This document shows, in pieces, positions 33,514 through 41,397 of a DNA stretch of 64,000 nucleotides. The notes under the pieces are model-generated. The model was not told the DNA's origin, did no database searches, and was given only the letters and a program-made list of their open reading frames with translations. The position numbers were made by a program, and so were the translations under genes. This DNA comes from Anaerotignum faecicola (GTDB taxonomy: Bacteria > Bacillota > Clostridia > Lachnospirales > Anaerotignaceae), in contig JANFXS010000004.1 of assembly GCA_024460105.1 (NCBI GenBank), positions 186,001 to 250,000 of the forward strand. The letters run 5' to 3'. Every line of letters starts with the position of its first letter. The first letter of the stretch is position 1.

Positions 33514-33868
33514 TTCTGTAATACGGAATTAATTTATATATAATACATCAAAAACAAAGATATAAAAAGAGTTTTTTTAAAATATTAAAAAAATAACGGG
33601 ATATATGTTGTATAAGAACAGATAGCATACAAAATAAGGATTTATATTCTGATATACAGAACATAAAAAATGAAAAAATATTTAAATGAAATATAATTCT
33701 GTAAATAAGAATTAATAAGCGGAATTTTATCGTATGTTCTGAAAAAATATGCCGTATATCGAAAATAAAGATTAAATCGGGATAAATATCCATATAAGAT
33801 GGCTTGGCAGATGTGTTTTATATTCCGTAAAACGGAACTGCATTTTGCATAAATTCCGTAATTGATAA
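33514..33868. promoter_or_regulatory. Array of four 15-bp palindromes, candidate IclR operators
   Basis: TTCTGTAATACGGAA (33514-33528), TTCTGATATACAGAA (33647-33661), TTCTGTAAATAAGAA (33697-33711) and TTCCGTAAAACGGAA (33823-33837) share the consensus TTCYGTAWWACRGAA; the last is nearly a perfect dyad. A half-site TTCCGTA is at 33854-33860. The first copy lies 32 bases upstream of the iclR start, where it would control iclR itself; the others lie between it and the operon start at 34054. Confidence 0.7.
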
Positions 33869-33908
33869 AAAAATTGATAACTAAAATGCCGAATATGGGA
33901 TTAATTTA

Positions 33909-33938
33909 TTGATTTTTATATTCGGGAAAGCGTATCAT
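33909..33938 (+). promoter_or_regulatory. Possible promoter of the catabolic operon
   Basis: TTGATT (33909-33914) and TATCAT (33933-33938) are 18 bases apart, about 70 bases downstream of the strongest palindrome and about 115 bases before the M24 gene. A weak match to SigA consensus, as expected for an activated promoter. Confidence 0.35.
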
Positions 33939-34053
33939 GTAATTACAAAGGGCAAGTTGCTTATATAACGGCTGAAAAAACGGCCGCATATATAAGTAAT
34001 GAACAATAAAAGTTATGTTTTAAGGGATTTTAATAATAAAGGAGAGTTGCACA

Positions 34054-35229
34054 ATGAAAGAACTTATTTTTTCGGTTGAGGAGTACATGCAGAGGGTTGC
34101 AAAAACCAAAAAGAGCATGGAAGAAAAGGGTATCGACGTGCTTATCGTAACGGACCCCGCCAACATGAACTACCTTACAGGCTTTGACGGCTGGTCGTTC
34201 TATGTACATCAGGGCGTGATTGTCGTGCTTGACGAGGAACAGCCGATTTGGTTCGGCCGCGGACAGGACGGCAATGCGGCAAGGCTTACTACATACCTTG
34301 ATGAAAAAAACATCTATCCTTACACAGACGACTATGTAAACTCTACAGTAAAACACCCTTATGAATTTGTAGCTGACATCCTTAAGGAAAGGGGCCTTGA
34401 CAAAAAGGTTATCGCTACGGAAACAGACGCATATTATTTCTCGGCAAAATGCCAGCAGACAATCGAAAGATGCCTTCCGGACGCAACGTTTAAAGACGGA
34501 TACAACATTGTCAACTGGGTTAAGATTGTTAAAAGCGAAAGGGAAATCGATTTCATAAAGAAAGCTTCCGTTATAGTGCAGAACGCCATGAATAAAGCTT
34601 ATGACATGATTGATATAGGCGTAAGGCAGTGCGACGTTGCCGCCGCCGTATACCATGCGCAGATAAGCGGCACTCCCGAATACGGCGGAGAATATTCGGC
34701 GATCGCGCCGCTTATGCCGGCAGGAGTGAGGACTTCAACGCCCCATTTAAGCTGGACGGACGACGTTTATAAGGACGGCGACACAGTTATACTTGAACTC
34801 AGCGGAAACTACCGCCACTACCACTGCCCTCTTGCAAGGACAATGATACTCGGCAATGCGTCACAGAAAGTACGCGACCTCGGCGCAACAGTATCAGAAG
34901 GTCTTACGGCCGCTCTTGAAGGCATTAAGCCGGGAATGTTATGTGAAGATGTCGAAAGGATCTGGGCAAAAACAATCGCTAAAAGCGGTTTCGTAAAAGA
35001 CAGCCGTATCGGTTACTCAATGGGTCTTAACTTCCCTCCTGACTGGGGCGAACACACAGCAAGCCTTCGTCCCGGGGATAAGACAGTGCTTGTGCCGGGC
35101 ATGACATTCCACATGATACCGGGCATCTGGCTTGATGACTGCGGCGTTGACACAAGCGAACCTTTCGTTGTAACAGAAACAGGCGCCGAGCCATTCTGTC
35201 AATTCAGAAGGGAGCTCCTTGTAAAATAA
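34054..35229 (+). CDS. Metal-free M24-fold hydrolase of the creatinase/ectoine-hydrolase (DoeA/EutD) type
   Basis: 391 residues: a creatinase N-terminal domain (about 8-150; GIDVLIVTDPANMNYLTGFD) and a pita-bread C-terminal domain (about 165-390). In Xaa-Pro peptidases two metals are held by Asp, Asp, His, Glu and Glu. Here the first Asp site reads ILELSG, the second YHCPLART (Pro where Asp is needed), the His site GYSMGLNFPPDWGEHT and the Glu site FHMIPGIW, so the metal centre is absent. The PPDWGEHT and YHCPLART forms resemble ectoine hydrolase; creatinase is also metal-free. The reaction is probably hydrolysis of a cyclic amidine or amide C-N bond. First gene of the operon; GGAGAG precedes the ATG. 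Simple annotation as an aminopeptidase would be misleading. Confidence 0.8.
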   Translation: MKELIFSVEEYMQRVAKTKKSMEEKGIDVLIVTDPANMNYLTGFDGWSFYVHQGVIVVLDEEQPIWFGRGQDGNAARLTTYLDEKNIYPYTDDYVNSTVKHPYEFVADILKERGLDKKVIATETDAYYFSAKCQQTIERCLPDATFKDGYNIVNWVKIVKSEREIDFIKKASVIVQNAMNKAYDMIDIGVRQCDVAAAVYHAQISGTPEYGGEYSAIAPLMPAGVRTSTPHLSWTDDVYKDGDTVILELSGNYRHYHCPLARTMILGNASQKVRDLGATVSEGLTAALEGIKPGMLCEDVERIWAKTIAKSGFVKDSRIGYSMGLNFPPDWGEHTASLRPGDKTVLVPGMTFHMIPGIWLDDCGVDTSEPFVVTETGAEPFCQFRRELLVK

Positions 35230-35400
35230 TTTTAAAAGGATTTTGATACAGGGCTTATATCCGTTTTACGGGGAATAACGGATTCACGCCGCCGGGTTTG
35301 GTCCGCGGCGTGCAAAGCCTTGTTTGGGACAATATTTTAAAAGGGTTTTAAACCTGCAAATCCATAACAGGAAACTACAGGCAAAGGGAGGAAACCGTTA

Positions 35401-35952
35401 ATGAAAACATTTGACAAGTATTTGTCCAAATTCGAGGAGATTGTATTAAGCTTTTCCGTACTGCTTATGGCGTTTATCCTTATAGGCGGCGTTATAGCAA
35501 GGGCCGTTTTCAACTCAAGCTGGACATTTACGGAAGAAGTGGGCCAGGCGCTTAATACCATAGTAACGTTTTTCGGTATAGGCTACTGTGCAAAAAAAGC
35601 GAGGCATATAAGCATGTCTGTTGTGTATGACCTTGTAAATGAAAAATATAAAAAAGCAATGATGATAATAATTACGCTTTTAACGGCAATTATAATGTTC
35701 TACTTAACATATCTCGGAATTTACTACACAATGAGCGTTTACGAACTGGGAAGGACAACGGCGGCTTTAAGGATACCTATGTGGATTGTCGTAGCTCCCG
35801 TGCCTGTCGGCTTCTTTCTCGGCGGCATTGAATATTTAAGGACATTCTTTTTGAATATAACGCATAAAGGCGAGATATTTATATCGAGCGAATTCAGGCT
35901 CGGCGAAAATATGGACGACGCCGAATTTCAGGAAGAAAAGGAGGGGGAATAA
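35401..35952 (+). CDS. TRAP transporter small membrane subunit (DctQ type)
   Basis: 183 residues with four predicted transmembrane helices (about 15-38, 50-70, 84-106, 122-145). TRAP transporters use a sodium gradient and an extracytoplasmic binding protein to import organic acids, taurine, ectoine and similar solutes. The DctQ elements RAVFNSSWTFTEEVGQALNT and ARHISMSVVYDL are visible. The gene follows the M24 hydrolase by 171 bases, and the large subunit starts 3 bases after its stop. GGGAGG precedes the start. A 13-base dyad at 35260-35272 upstream resembles the proposed IclR operator. Confidence 0.93.
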   Translation: MKTFDKYLSKFEEIVLSFSVLLMAFILIGGVIARAVFNSSWTFTEEVGQALNTIVTFFGIGYCAKKARHISMSVVYDLVNEKYKKAMMIIITLLTAIIMFYLTYLGIYYTMSVYELGRTTAALRIPMWIVVAPVPVGFFLGGIEYLRTFFLNITHKGEIFISSEFRLGENMDDAEFQEEKEGE

Positions 35953-35955
35953 TAT

Positions 35956-37221
35956 ATGGTGGCGTTACTGCTTGGGATAATGGTATTTTTCCTTGTATTA
36001 AACTTCCCGATGGTTATACCGATGGTTGCGGCGCCTTTAGCCGTTATAATTTTCTTTATACCTAATATGGACTTGGCCATGAGCGTTCAGCAGCTTATTG
36101 CGGGAGTTTCTTCAACAGTGCTCCTTTCGGTGCCCATGTTCATACTTGCGGCCGACATAATGTGCGCCGGGAACACTACAAAAAGGCTTTTGGATCTTGT
36201 TGAAACATTTGTAGGCCACATCCACGGCGGCATGGCCATTACAACGGCTATAACGTGCACGATGTTCGGCGCGATTTCAGGATCGACACAGGCTACTGTC
36301 GTTGCAATCGGAAAACCGATGCGCCAGAGGCTTTTAAAGCTTGGGTATCAGGACGGCGCCTCCAGCGGCCTTATTATAAGCTCCGCTATTATCGCCCTTT
36401 TGATACCGCCGAGCATTTCGATGATTATGTACGCTGTTGTTACGGGCTCGTCTGTAGGCGATTTGTTTATAGCGGGCGTTGGCCCCGGTATATTGATACT
36501 TATTTTCTTTGCGATTTACAGCTATTTCTATGCGAAAAAAGTTAATATACCGCGTCTTAAAAAAGCTACATGGGAGGAAAGGGGAAAAGCTTTTAAAAGG
36601 GCTATCGCTCCTTTAGGCTTCCCTATAATCATATTTGCCGGTATTTACAGCGGCTTCTTCAGCCCTACAGAGGCGGCGGCAATAGCGGTTTTATATGCGC
36701 TTATACTTGAAATGCTTGTTTTCAGGACAATTAAAATAAAGGATCTCCACAGGATTGCCCTTTCAACGGCAGTCGTTACGTGCGCCGTATTTATACTTGT
36801 TGCGGGCGGACAGCTTTTCTCATGGGTTATCTCCTATGCGAAAATACCTCAGATGCTTACGTCTGCAATACTCGGCGTTGATCCTTCCGCAATTAAGATA
36901 CTTGTAACGGTAACAATATTCTTCTTTATCGGCTGTATGTTTGTAGACTCGCTTGTTGTAATAATCATATTAAGCCCTATTTTCTACCCGCTTGCAATGC
37001 AGGCAGGTATCGATCCTATACACCTCGGCATTATAATAACGCTTCAGGCCGCTATAGGTTCAATCTCGCCGCCGTTCGGATGCAATATATTTACAGGCTG
37101 CGCGATATTCAACAGGCCGTACATAGATATTGTAAAGGGGCTGCCGCCATACCTTATCATGCTTGTCGTAATAACGGCGGTTGTAATACTGTGCCCGCAG
37201 CTTTCGCTGTTCCTGCTTTAA
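35956..37221 (+). CDS. TRAP transporter large membrane subunit (DctM type)
   Basis: 421 residues with about 12 hydrophobic segments, matching the DctM family length. Signature segments are SVPMFILAADIMCAGNTTKR, GMAITTAITCTMFGAISGSTQATV (the sodium and substrate region with conserved Ser/Thr), ALLIPPSISMIMYAVVTGSS and IGSISPPFGCNIF. It forms the transport channel with the preceding DctQ subunit. The substrate is set by the binding protein at 38436. The order M24-dctQ-dctM-M20-dctP is unusual in that the hydrolase gene separates the membrane subunits from the binding protein. Confidence 0.95.
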   Translation: MVALLLGIMVFFLVLNFPMVIPMVAAPLAVIIFFIPNMDLAMSVQQLIAGVSSTVLLSVPMFILAADIMCAGNTTKRLLDLVETFVGHIHGGMAITTAITCTMFGAISGSTQATVVAIGKPMRQRLLKLGYQDGASSGLIISSAIIALLIPPSISMIMYAVVTGSSVGDLFIAGVGPGILILIFFAIYSYFYAKKVNIPRLKKATWEERGKAFKRAIAPLGFPIIIFAGIYSGFFSPTEAAAIAVLYALILEMLVFRTIKIKDLHRIALSTAVVTCAVFILVAGGQLFSWVISYAKIPQMLTSAILGVDPSAIKILVTVTIFFFIGCMFVDSLVVIIILSPIFYPLAMQAGIDPIHLGIIITLQAAIGSISPPFGCNIFTGCAIFNRPYIDIVKGLPPYLIMLVVITAVVILCPQLSLFLL

Positions 37222-37233
37222 GGAGGGGTTTGG

Positions 37234-38415
37234 ATGTTCGATATTAAAAGTGAAGTTTCGGCCCTTGAAAAAGAGCTTATAGATTTAAGGCGTGATTTCC
37301 ACAGCTATCCGGAGCTGGGATATAAGGAGTTTTTGACATCAAAAAAAGTTTGCGGTTACTTAACGGCTTTGGGTCTTGAGGTTGAAACAGTTAACGGCAC
37401 GGGAGTGTGCGCCGTGCTTAAAGGCGGCGCAGGGGAAGGCAAAACCGTACTTTTAAGGGCGGATATGGACGCCCTTCCCGTGGAGGAAGAAACGGGCCTT
37501 CCCTTCGCATCGCAAAATAAAGGCGTTATGCATGCATGCGGCCATGACGGCCACACGGCTATACAGCTTATTGTTGCCAAAATACTTGCGGCGCACAAGG
37601 ACGAAATAAAGGGCAGCGTAAAATTTGTTTTCCAGCCCAATGAGGAAGAAGCGGGCGCGCTTGATATGATAAACGCAGGCGTGCTTGAAAACCCACATGT
37701 CGACGCGGCTTTTGCGCTCCATCTTTGGAGCCCTATAAAAAGCGGAAACATAGGCCTTTCCGACGGGCCTATACTCGGCACAACGGAGGAGTTTGAACTT
37801 GAAATACTTGGCGCTGCCGGACATACTTCAACGCCGCATACAGCAAAGGACGCGCTTTTGGGCGCATGCAGCGTGGTGTATGCAATGCAGAGCTTGGGCA
37901 CAAGGGAGTTTGACCCGCTTTTGCCTATAGCCGTGATGTTTGGACATATAAACGGCGGCACAGCAAGAAATATTATAACCGGCAGCGTTAAGCTCGGGGG
38001 GACGATACGTTTCCTTTTCCCCGATGAAAACATAAATAAGCCCAAAGTGCTTGAAGCCTTTGAAAGGGTGATAAAAGGCACATGCATGGCGCTGGGGCTT
38101 GACTACAAGCTTAAATACATACCGAGCAACCCGTCGCTTTTCAATGACGCGGCCCTTACGTCGCTTGTTAAGGAAAATGCAGCTGAAACATTCGGCACAA
38201 GGGAAAACGTCGAGGCTTTCAGGAGCCTTGCGGGCGAGGATTTTGCGGAATTCAGCCAAAGAGTGCCGTCTGTTATGACTTTTATAGGCGTTGCAGATCA
38301 TGAAAAGCACAGCGATTACCCGCACCACCACGCTAAATTCGATATTGACGAAGATATGCTTAAATACGGCGTTGAACTTCAGGTGCGTAATGTATTGTCG
38401 TTTTTAAACGGTTAA
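37234..38415 (+). CDS. M20-family amidohydrolase (hippurate/N-acyl-amino-acid hydrolase type), intact metal site
   Basis: 393 residues. Cleaves an N-acyl or amide bond using a two-metal centre. Visible ligands: C102 and H104 in MHACGHDGH, the E137-E139 cluster in FQPNEEEAG, H163 in ALHLWSP and a histidine of YPHHHAKF near the C-terminus; D77 and D79 lie in RADMDALPVEE. A dimerisation domain lies at about 180-290. It starts 12 bases after the DctM stop with AAGGAGGGG and lies inside the TRAP operon, so its substrate is likely the imported solute or the product of the M24 enzyme. Paralogue of the gene at 42316, with the same length and start (MFDIK). Confidence 0.93.
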   Translation: MFDIKSEVSALEKELIDLRRDFHSYPELGYKEFLTSKKVCGYLTALGLEVETVNGTGVCAVLKGGAGEGKTVLLRADMDALPVEEETGLPFASQNKGVMHACGHDGHTAIQLIVAKILAAHKDEIKGSVKFVFQPNEEEAGALDMINAGVLENPHVDAAFALHLWSPIKSGNIGLSDGPILGTTEEFELEILGAAGHTSTPHTAKDALLGACSVVYAMQSLGTREFDPLLPIAVMFGHINGGTARNIITGSVKLGGTIRFLFPDENINKPKVLEAFERVIKGTCMALGLDYKLKYIPSNPSLFNDAALTSLVKENAAETFGTRENVEAFRSLAGEDFAEFSQRVPSVMTFIGVADHEKHSDYPHHHAKFDIDEDMLKYGVELQVRNVLSFLNG

Positions 38416-38435
38416 CTGAAAGGGAGGATTTTATT

Positions 38436-39530
38436 ATGAAAAAAAGGATTTTAGCTTTAGCGGCAGTATCTGTTCTTGCTGTTTCGGTATTTGCAGGGTG
38501 CGCGGGGGATCGCAGCGGGTCGGCTTCGACAAGCGCTCCGGCCCAAGGCGCGGAAGGGGAAGCCGCATCGGATCCGGACGCTACATATAACTGGAGGATG
38601 GCGCACGAGGAATATGAAGGCGACATGCAGGACGTTTACTGCAAGGAATTTGCGCAGCTCCTTAATGAAAAGTCCGACGGCCGCATAACGCTTGAGGTTT
38701 ACCAGGTAGGCCAAATCGGCGACGCTCTCCAACAGTGCGAACTGCTCCAAAACGGAGGGCTTGAATTTGCGGTTATAAGCCCGGGCAACACAGGAACCGT
38801 TGTGCCTGAAAACCAGCTTTTCTCACTTCATTTCCTTTTCCCTGAGGATATGACGAAAACGCAGCAGATTTTAAGGGACAGCGTGGCTTTAAACGAAATG
38901 CTTACGGCAAAATACCTTGAAAAGAAAATACAGCCTTTAAGCTACTGGACGGAAGGCGCAATGCAGTGGACCGCAAACAAGCCGCTCAATACGCCGGACG
39001 CTTTCAAAGGCCTTAAATTCAGGACGATGCAGTCGCCTATGATAATTGCGGCTTATGAAGCTTACGGCGCAAACCCAACCCCTATGAGCTACCTTGAGGT
39101 TTATTCGGGACTTCAGCTTAACATGATTGAAGGACAGGAAAACCCGATAAGCGCAATACATACGTCTAAGTTCCATGAGGTTCAGGATTACCTTACAAGA
39201 GCCAATTCAAACCTCTATATAACGGCGACATGCGTTAACCCGGATTTCTTTAATTCGCTTCCGGCGGATATACAGCAGATTGTGCTTGACTGTATAGATG
39301 AAATGGTTCCGCGCTCCTTTGAAATACAGGAAGAATTAAACGGCGGAGCGTTGGATCTCATACTTGAAGAAAGCGACATACAGGTTGTAGACCTTACTGA
39401 AGAAGAAAGGGCTGCATTCAAAGAAAAGGCATTAACGGCTTATGACAAATATAAAGAACTTGTAGGCCAAGACGGCGCCGCTATACTCGACAAGCTCCTC
39501 GAAGAGGTTGCGGCCGTAAATGCCGAGTAA
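38436..39530 (+). CDS. TRAP transporter solute-binding lipoprotein (DctP type)
   Basis: 364 residues. The N-terminus is a lipoprotein signal (LAAVSVLAVSVFAGC with lipobox VFAGC near residues 18-22), followed by a short Gly/Ser/Ala-rich tether and the DctP fold from about residue 45. Visible family segments include YNWRMAHEEYEGDMQD, LKFRTMQSP (the conserved Arg that pairs with the ligand carboxylate) and EVYSGLQLNMIEGQENP. It captures the solute outside the membrane and delivers it to the QM subunits encoded just upstream. It starts 20 bases after the M20 gene with GGGAGG. The conserved Arg shows that the ligand has a carboxylate. Confidence 0.95.
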   Translation: MKKRILALAAVSVLAVSVFAGCAGDRSGSASTSAPAQGAEGEAASDPDATYNWRMAHEEYEGDMQDVYCKEFAQLLNEKSDGRITLEVYQVGQIGDALQQCELLQNGGLEFAVISPGNTGTVVPENQLFSLHFLFPEDMTKTQQILRDSVALNEMLTAKYLEKKIQPLSYWTEGAMQWTANKPLNTPDAFKGLKFRTMQSPMIIAAYEAYGANPTPMSYLEVYSGLQLNMIEGQENPISAIHTSKFHEVQDYLTRANSNLYITATCVNPDFFNSLPADIQQIVLDCIDEMVPRSFEIQEELNGGALDLILEESDIQVVDLTEEERAAFKEKALTAYDKYKELVGQDGAAILDKLLEEVAAVNAE

Positions 39531-39649
39531 AGTTTATTGCAGCCTGTGCCGCGCCGTTGACAGCGCGGCGGGATATTATATTTTAAAATGCCGCGGCGGC
39601 ATATTTCCCCTTTGACGCCGCGCGTCTATATTGTTTGGAGGCATAAATT

Positions 39650-40627
39650 ATGCAGGTAAAAGATATTACATCAAGGGATATCTGGAGGGCAAAACAAAGG
39701 ATAAGCCCGTATATAACAAGGACGCCGCTCGTTTATTCCCCGGCTTTAAGCGAAATGACGGGGGCAAACATTTATATTAAAATGGAAAACTTACAGGCTA
39801 TAGGGGCTTTTAAGGTACGCGGGGCGGCAAACAAAATACTCGGCCTCAGCGAAAGCCAGAAAGAAAAAGGCGTTTCCACTTTCTCAACGGGAAACCACGG
39901 CATGGCGGTTGCATATATCGCAGACAGGCTTAATGTCAAGGCGACGGTGTGCATGTCCAAAAACGTGCCGGACGTAAAGGTTAAAGCCATAAGCAGGTAT
40001 AACCCCACGATACTTCAAAACTGGGACAGCCAGGACGCGGCCGGCGTTTACTGCTATGAGCTTCAGGAAAAGGAGGGGGTTACGGTTATCCCGCCTTTCG
40101 ACGACAAGGAAATAATATGCGGGCAGGGAACCATGAGCCTTGAAATACTTGAGGACTGCCCTGAAATCGACACGGCGATAGTCCCTCTTTCCGGCGGAGG
40201 GCTTATAAGCGGCGTAACGCTGGGCTTTAAGCTTACCGTTCCGGGGGTTAAGGTTATAGGCGTTTCTCAGGAACGCGCCGCCGTCATGATCGAGAGTCTT
40301 AAAGCGGGCCGTCCCGTTGAAATGCCGGAAGAGCCTACGTTGGCGGACAGCCTTTTGGGCGGCATCGGCCTTGACAATAAATATACTTTTGATATTGTAA
40401 GGGACTATGTCGACGAAACCGTACAGGTAGGCGAAGAGGAAATATCGAAAGGCATCGCATACATAATGGAAAACCACCATGTAATTGCCGAAGGCGCAAG
40501 CGCAACCGGAATTGCATACGCTTTAAGGAGCGGCGCGATTAAAAAAGGCAGCAATGTAGCCATAATCGTAACGGGAAACGGCATAAGCATGGAAACCGTT
40601 AAACAGATTGTAAACGATAATTATTAA
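39650..40627 (+). CDS. PLP-dependent threonine-dehydratase-like ammonia-lyase (EutB-like)
   Basis: 325 residues, fold type II PLP enzyme without the regulatory ACT domain of biosynthetic IlvA. The Schiff-base Lys is in GAFKVRGAANK, the phosphate-binding glycine loop in PLSGGGLISGV, and FSTGNHGMAVAYIAD contains the substrate-binding S/T-G-N-H. It eliminates water from serine, threonine or a related beta-hydroxy amino acid to give an enamine. The neighbouring ridA gene starts 14 bases downstream; RidA deaminates such enamines. In proteobacterial hydroxyectoine clusters a similar enzyme (EutB) stands beside an EutD M24 enzyme. A simple catabolic threonine dehydratase (TdcB) is the alternative. 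Confidence 0.88.
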   Translation: MQVKDITSRDIWRAKQRISPYITRTPLVYSPALSEMTGANIYIKMENLQAIGAFKVRGAANKILGLSESQKEKGVSTFSTGNHGMAVAYIADRLNVKATVCMSKNVPDVKVKAISRYNPTILQNWDSQDAAGVYCYELQEKEGVTVIPPFDDKEIICGQGTMSLEILEDCPEIDTAIVPLSGGGLISGVTLGFKLTVPGVKVIGVSQERAAVMIESLKAGRPVEMPEEPTLADSLLGGIGLDNKYTFDIVRDYVDETVQVGEEEISKGIAYIMENHHVIAEGASATGIAYALRSGAIKKGSNVAIIVTGNGISMETVKQIVNDNY

Positions 40628-40641
40628 TGGGAGTGCGAAAA

Positions 40642-41025
40642 ATGGAAAAAGAGTTTATATTTACCGAAAAAGCCACAAAACCAACCGCCCCATATTCGCA
40701 GGCGGTAAAGGCGGGCAACACCGTATATCTTGCGGGCGTATGCGGCGACGATCCGAAAACGGATAAAATTGTCGGAAACGGCGATATTAAGATAGAAACA
40801 AAATATGCCCTTGAAAACCTCAAAAATACTGTCGAAGCCGCCGGAGGCACGCTTAAAGACATAGTAAAAGTTAATGTGTTTGTAAAGGACATAAAAATGA
40901 TGGCTGATTTTAACGAGGTGTATTCTTCATACTTCCCCGAAAACCCTCCGGCAAGGATTGCGATGCAGATTACGGATCTTGCGGGCGGAGCGAACCTGGA
41001 AATTGACGCGGTTGCCGTTTTATAA
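40642..41025 (+). CDS. ridA: RidA-family enamine/imine deaminase
   Basis: 127 residues, the exact usual length. RidA hydrolyses reactive 2-aminoacrylate and 2-aminocrotonate released by PLP ammonia-lyases to pyruvate or 2-oxobutyrate. The start at 40642 (MEKEFIFTEKATKPTAPYSQ) has GGAG nine bases upstream; a frame starting at 40627 adds five residues but no better site. Family features are the PYSQAVKAGNTVYLAG strand, NVFVKDIKMMADFNEVY and the Arg in PARIAMQI that contacts the substrate carboxylate, followed by LEIDAVAV. The operon ends here at the terminator at 41093-41140. Confidence 0.94.
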   Translation: MEKEFIFTEKATKPTAPYSQAVKAGNTVYLAGVCGDDPKTDKIVGNGDIKIETKYALENLKNTVEAAGGTLKDIVKVNVFVKDIKMMADFNEVYSSYFPENPPARIAMQITDLAGGANLEIDAVAVL

Positions 41026-41092
41026 TATCCGCGACGTAAAAATTTATTAAGCGGGTATTTTCGGCAGAGCTGAAATTTATTGCGCATAGTTT

Positions 41093-41140
41093 AAAGGCCG
41101 CCAAACCGGTTTAAAAGGTTTGCCGGCCTTTAATTTTTAT
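41093..41140 (+). terminator. Terminator at the end of the M24-TRAP-M20-PLP-ridA operon
   Basis: AAAGGCCGCCAAACC (41093-41107) is complementary to GGTTTGCCGGCCTTT (41117-41131) with one mismatch and a 9-base loop, followed by AATTTTTAT. It shows that the transporter gene downstream has its own promoter. Confidence 0.88.
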
Positions 41141-41397
41141 ATGAGCCGTTATGAAATACAGCCGCATATCGTTATATGGATATGATTTGCAGGCATAATG
41201 AAGTTGGGATTTAACTGTAAAAAACGGCGCGTCTATGTATTGGCGGAAACGGGGCGGATTTATTTTACGGGGACGGATAAAATTTTACGGCCGCACGCCG
41301 TATTTTGCGAATTAATCTGTATACATATAAATGTGTTGATTTATTTTAGCCGTTCGTATATAATTCTTTGAAAAATGACAAAAGGGTTGGTGTTAAA
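41141..41397. other. Promoter region of the EamA gene, no other gene
   Basis: Apart from the promoter at 41336-41364, nothing is recognisable in the rest of this 257-base stretch. Confidence 0.4.
41336..41364 (+). promoter_or_regulatory. SigA-type promoter of the EamA/M20 unit
   Basis: TTGATT (41336-41341) and TATAAT (41359-41364) with 17-base spacing, 33 bases before the EamA start. Confidence 0.7.

Noticed and set aside
34054-35229. Annotation as Xaa-Pro aminopeptidase
   Set aside because: The metal ligands of M24 peptidases are all replaced; creatinase or ectoine-hydrolase type chemistry fits better.
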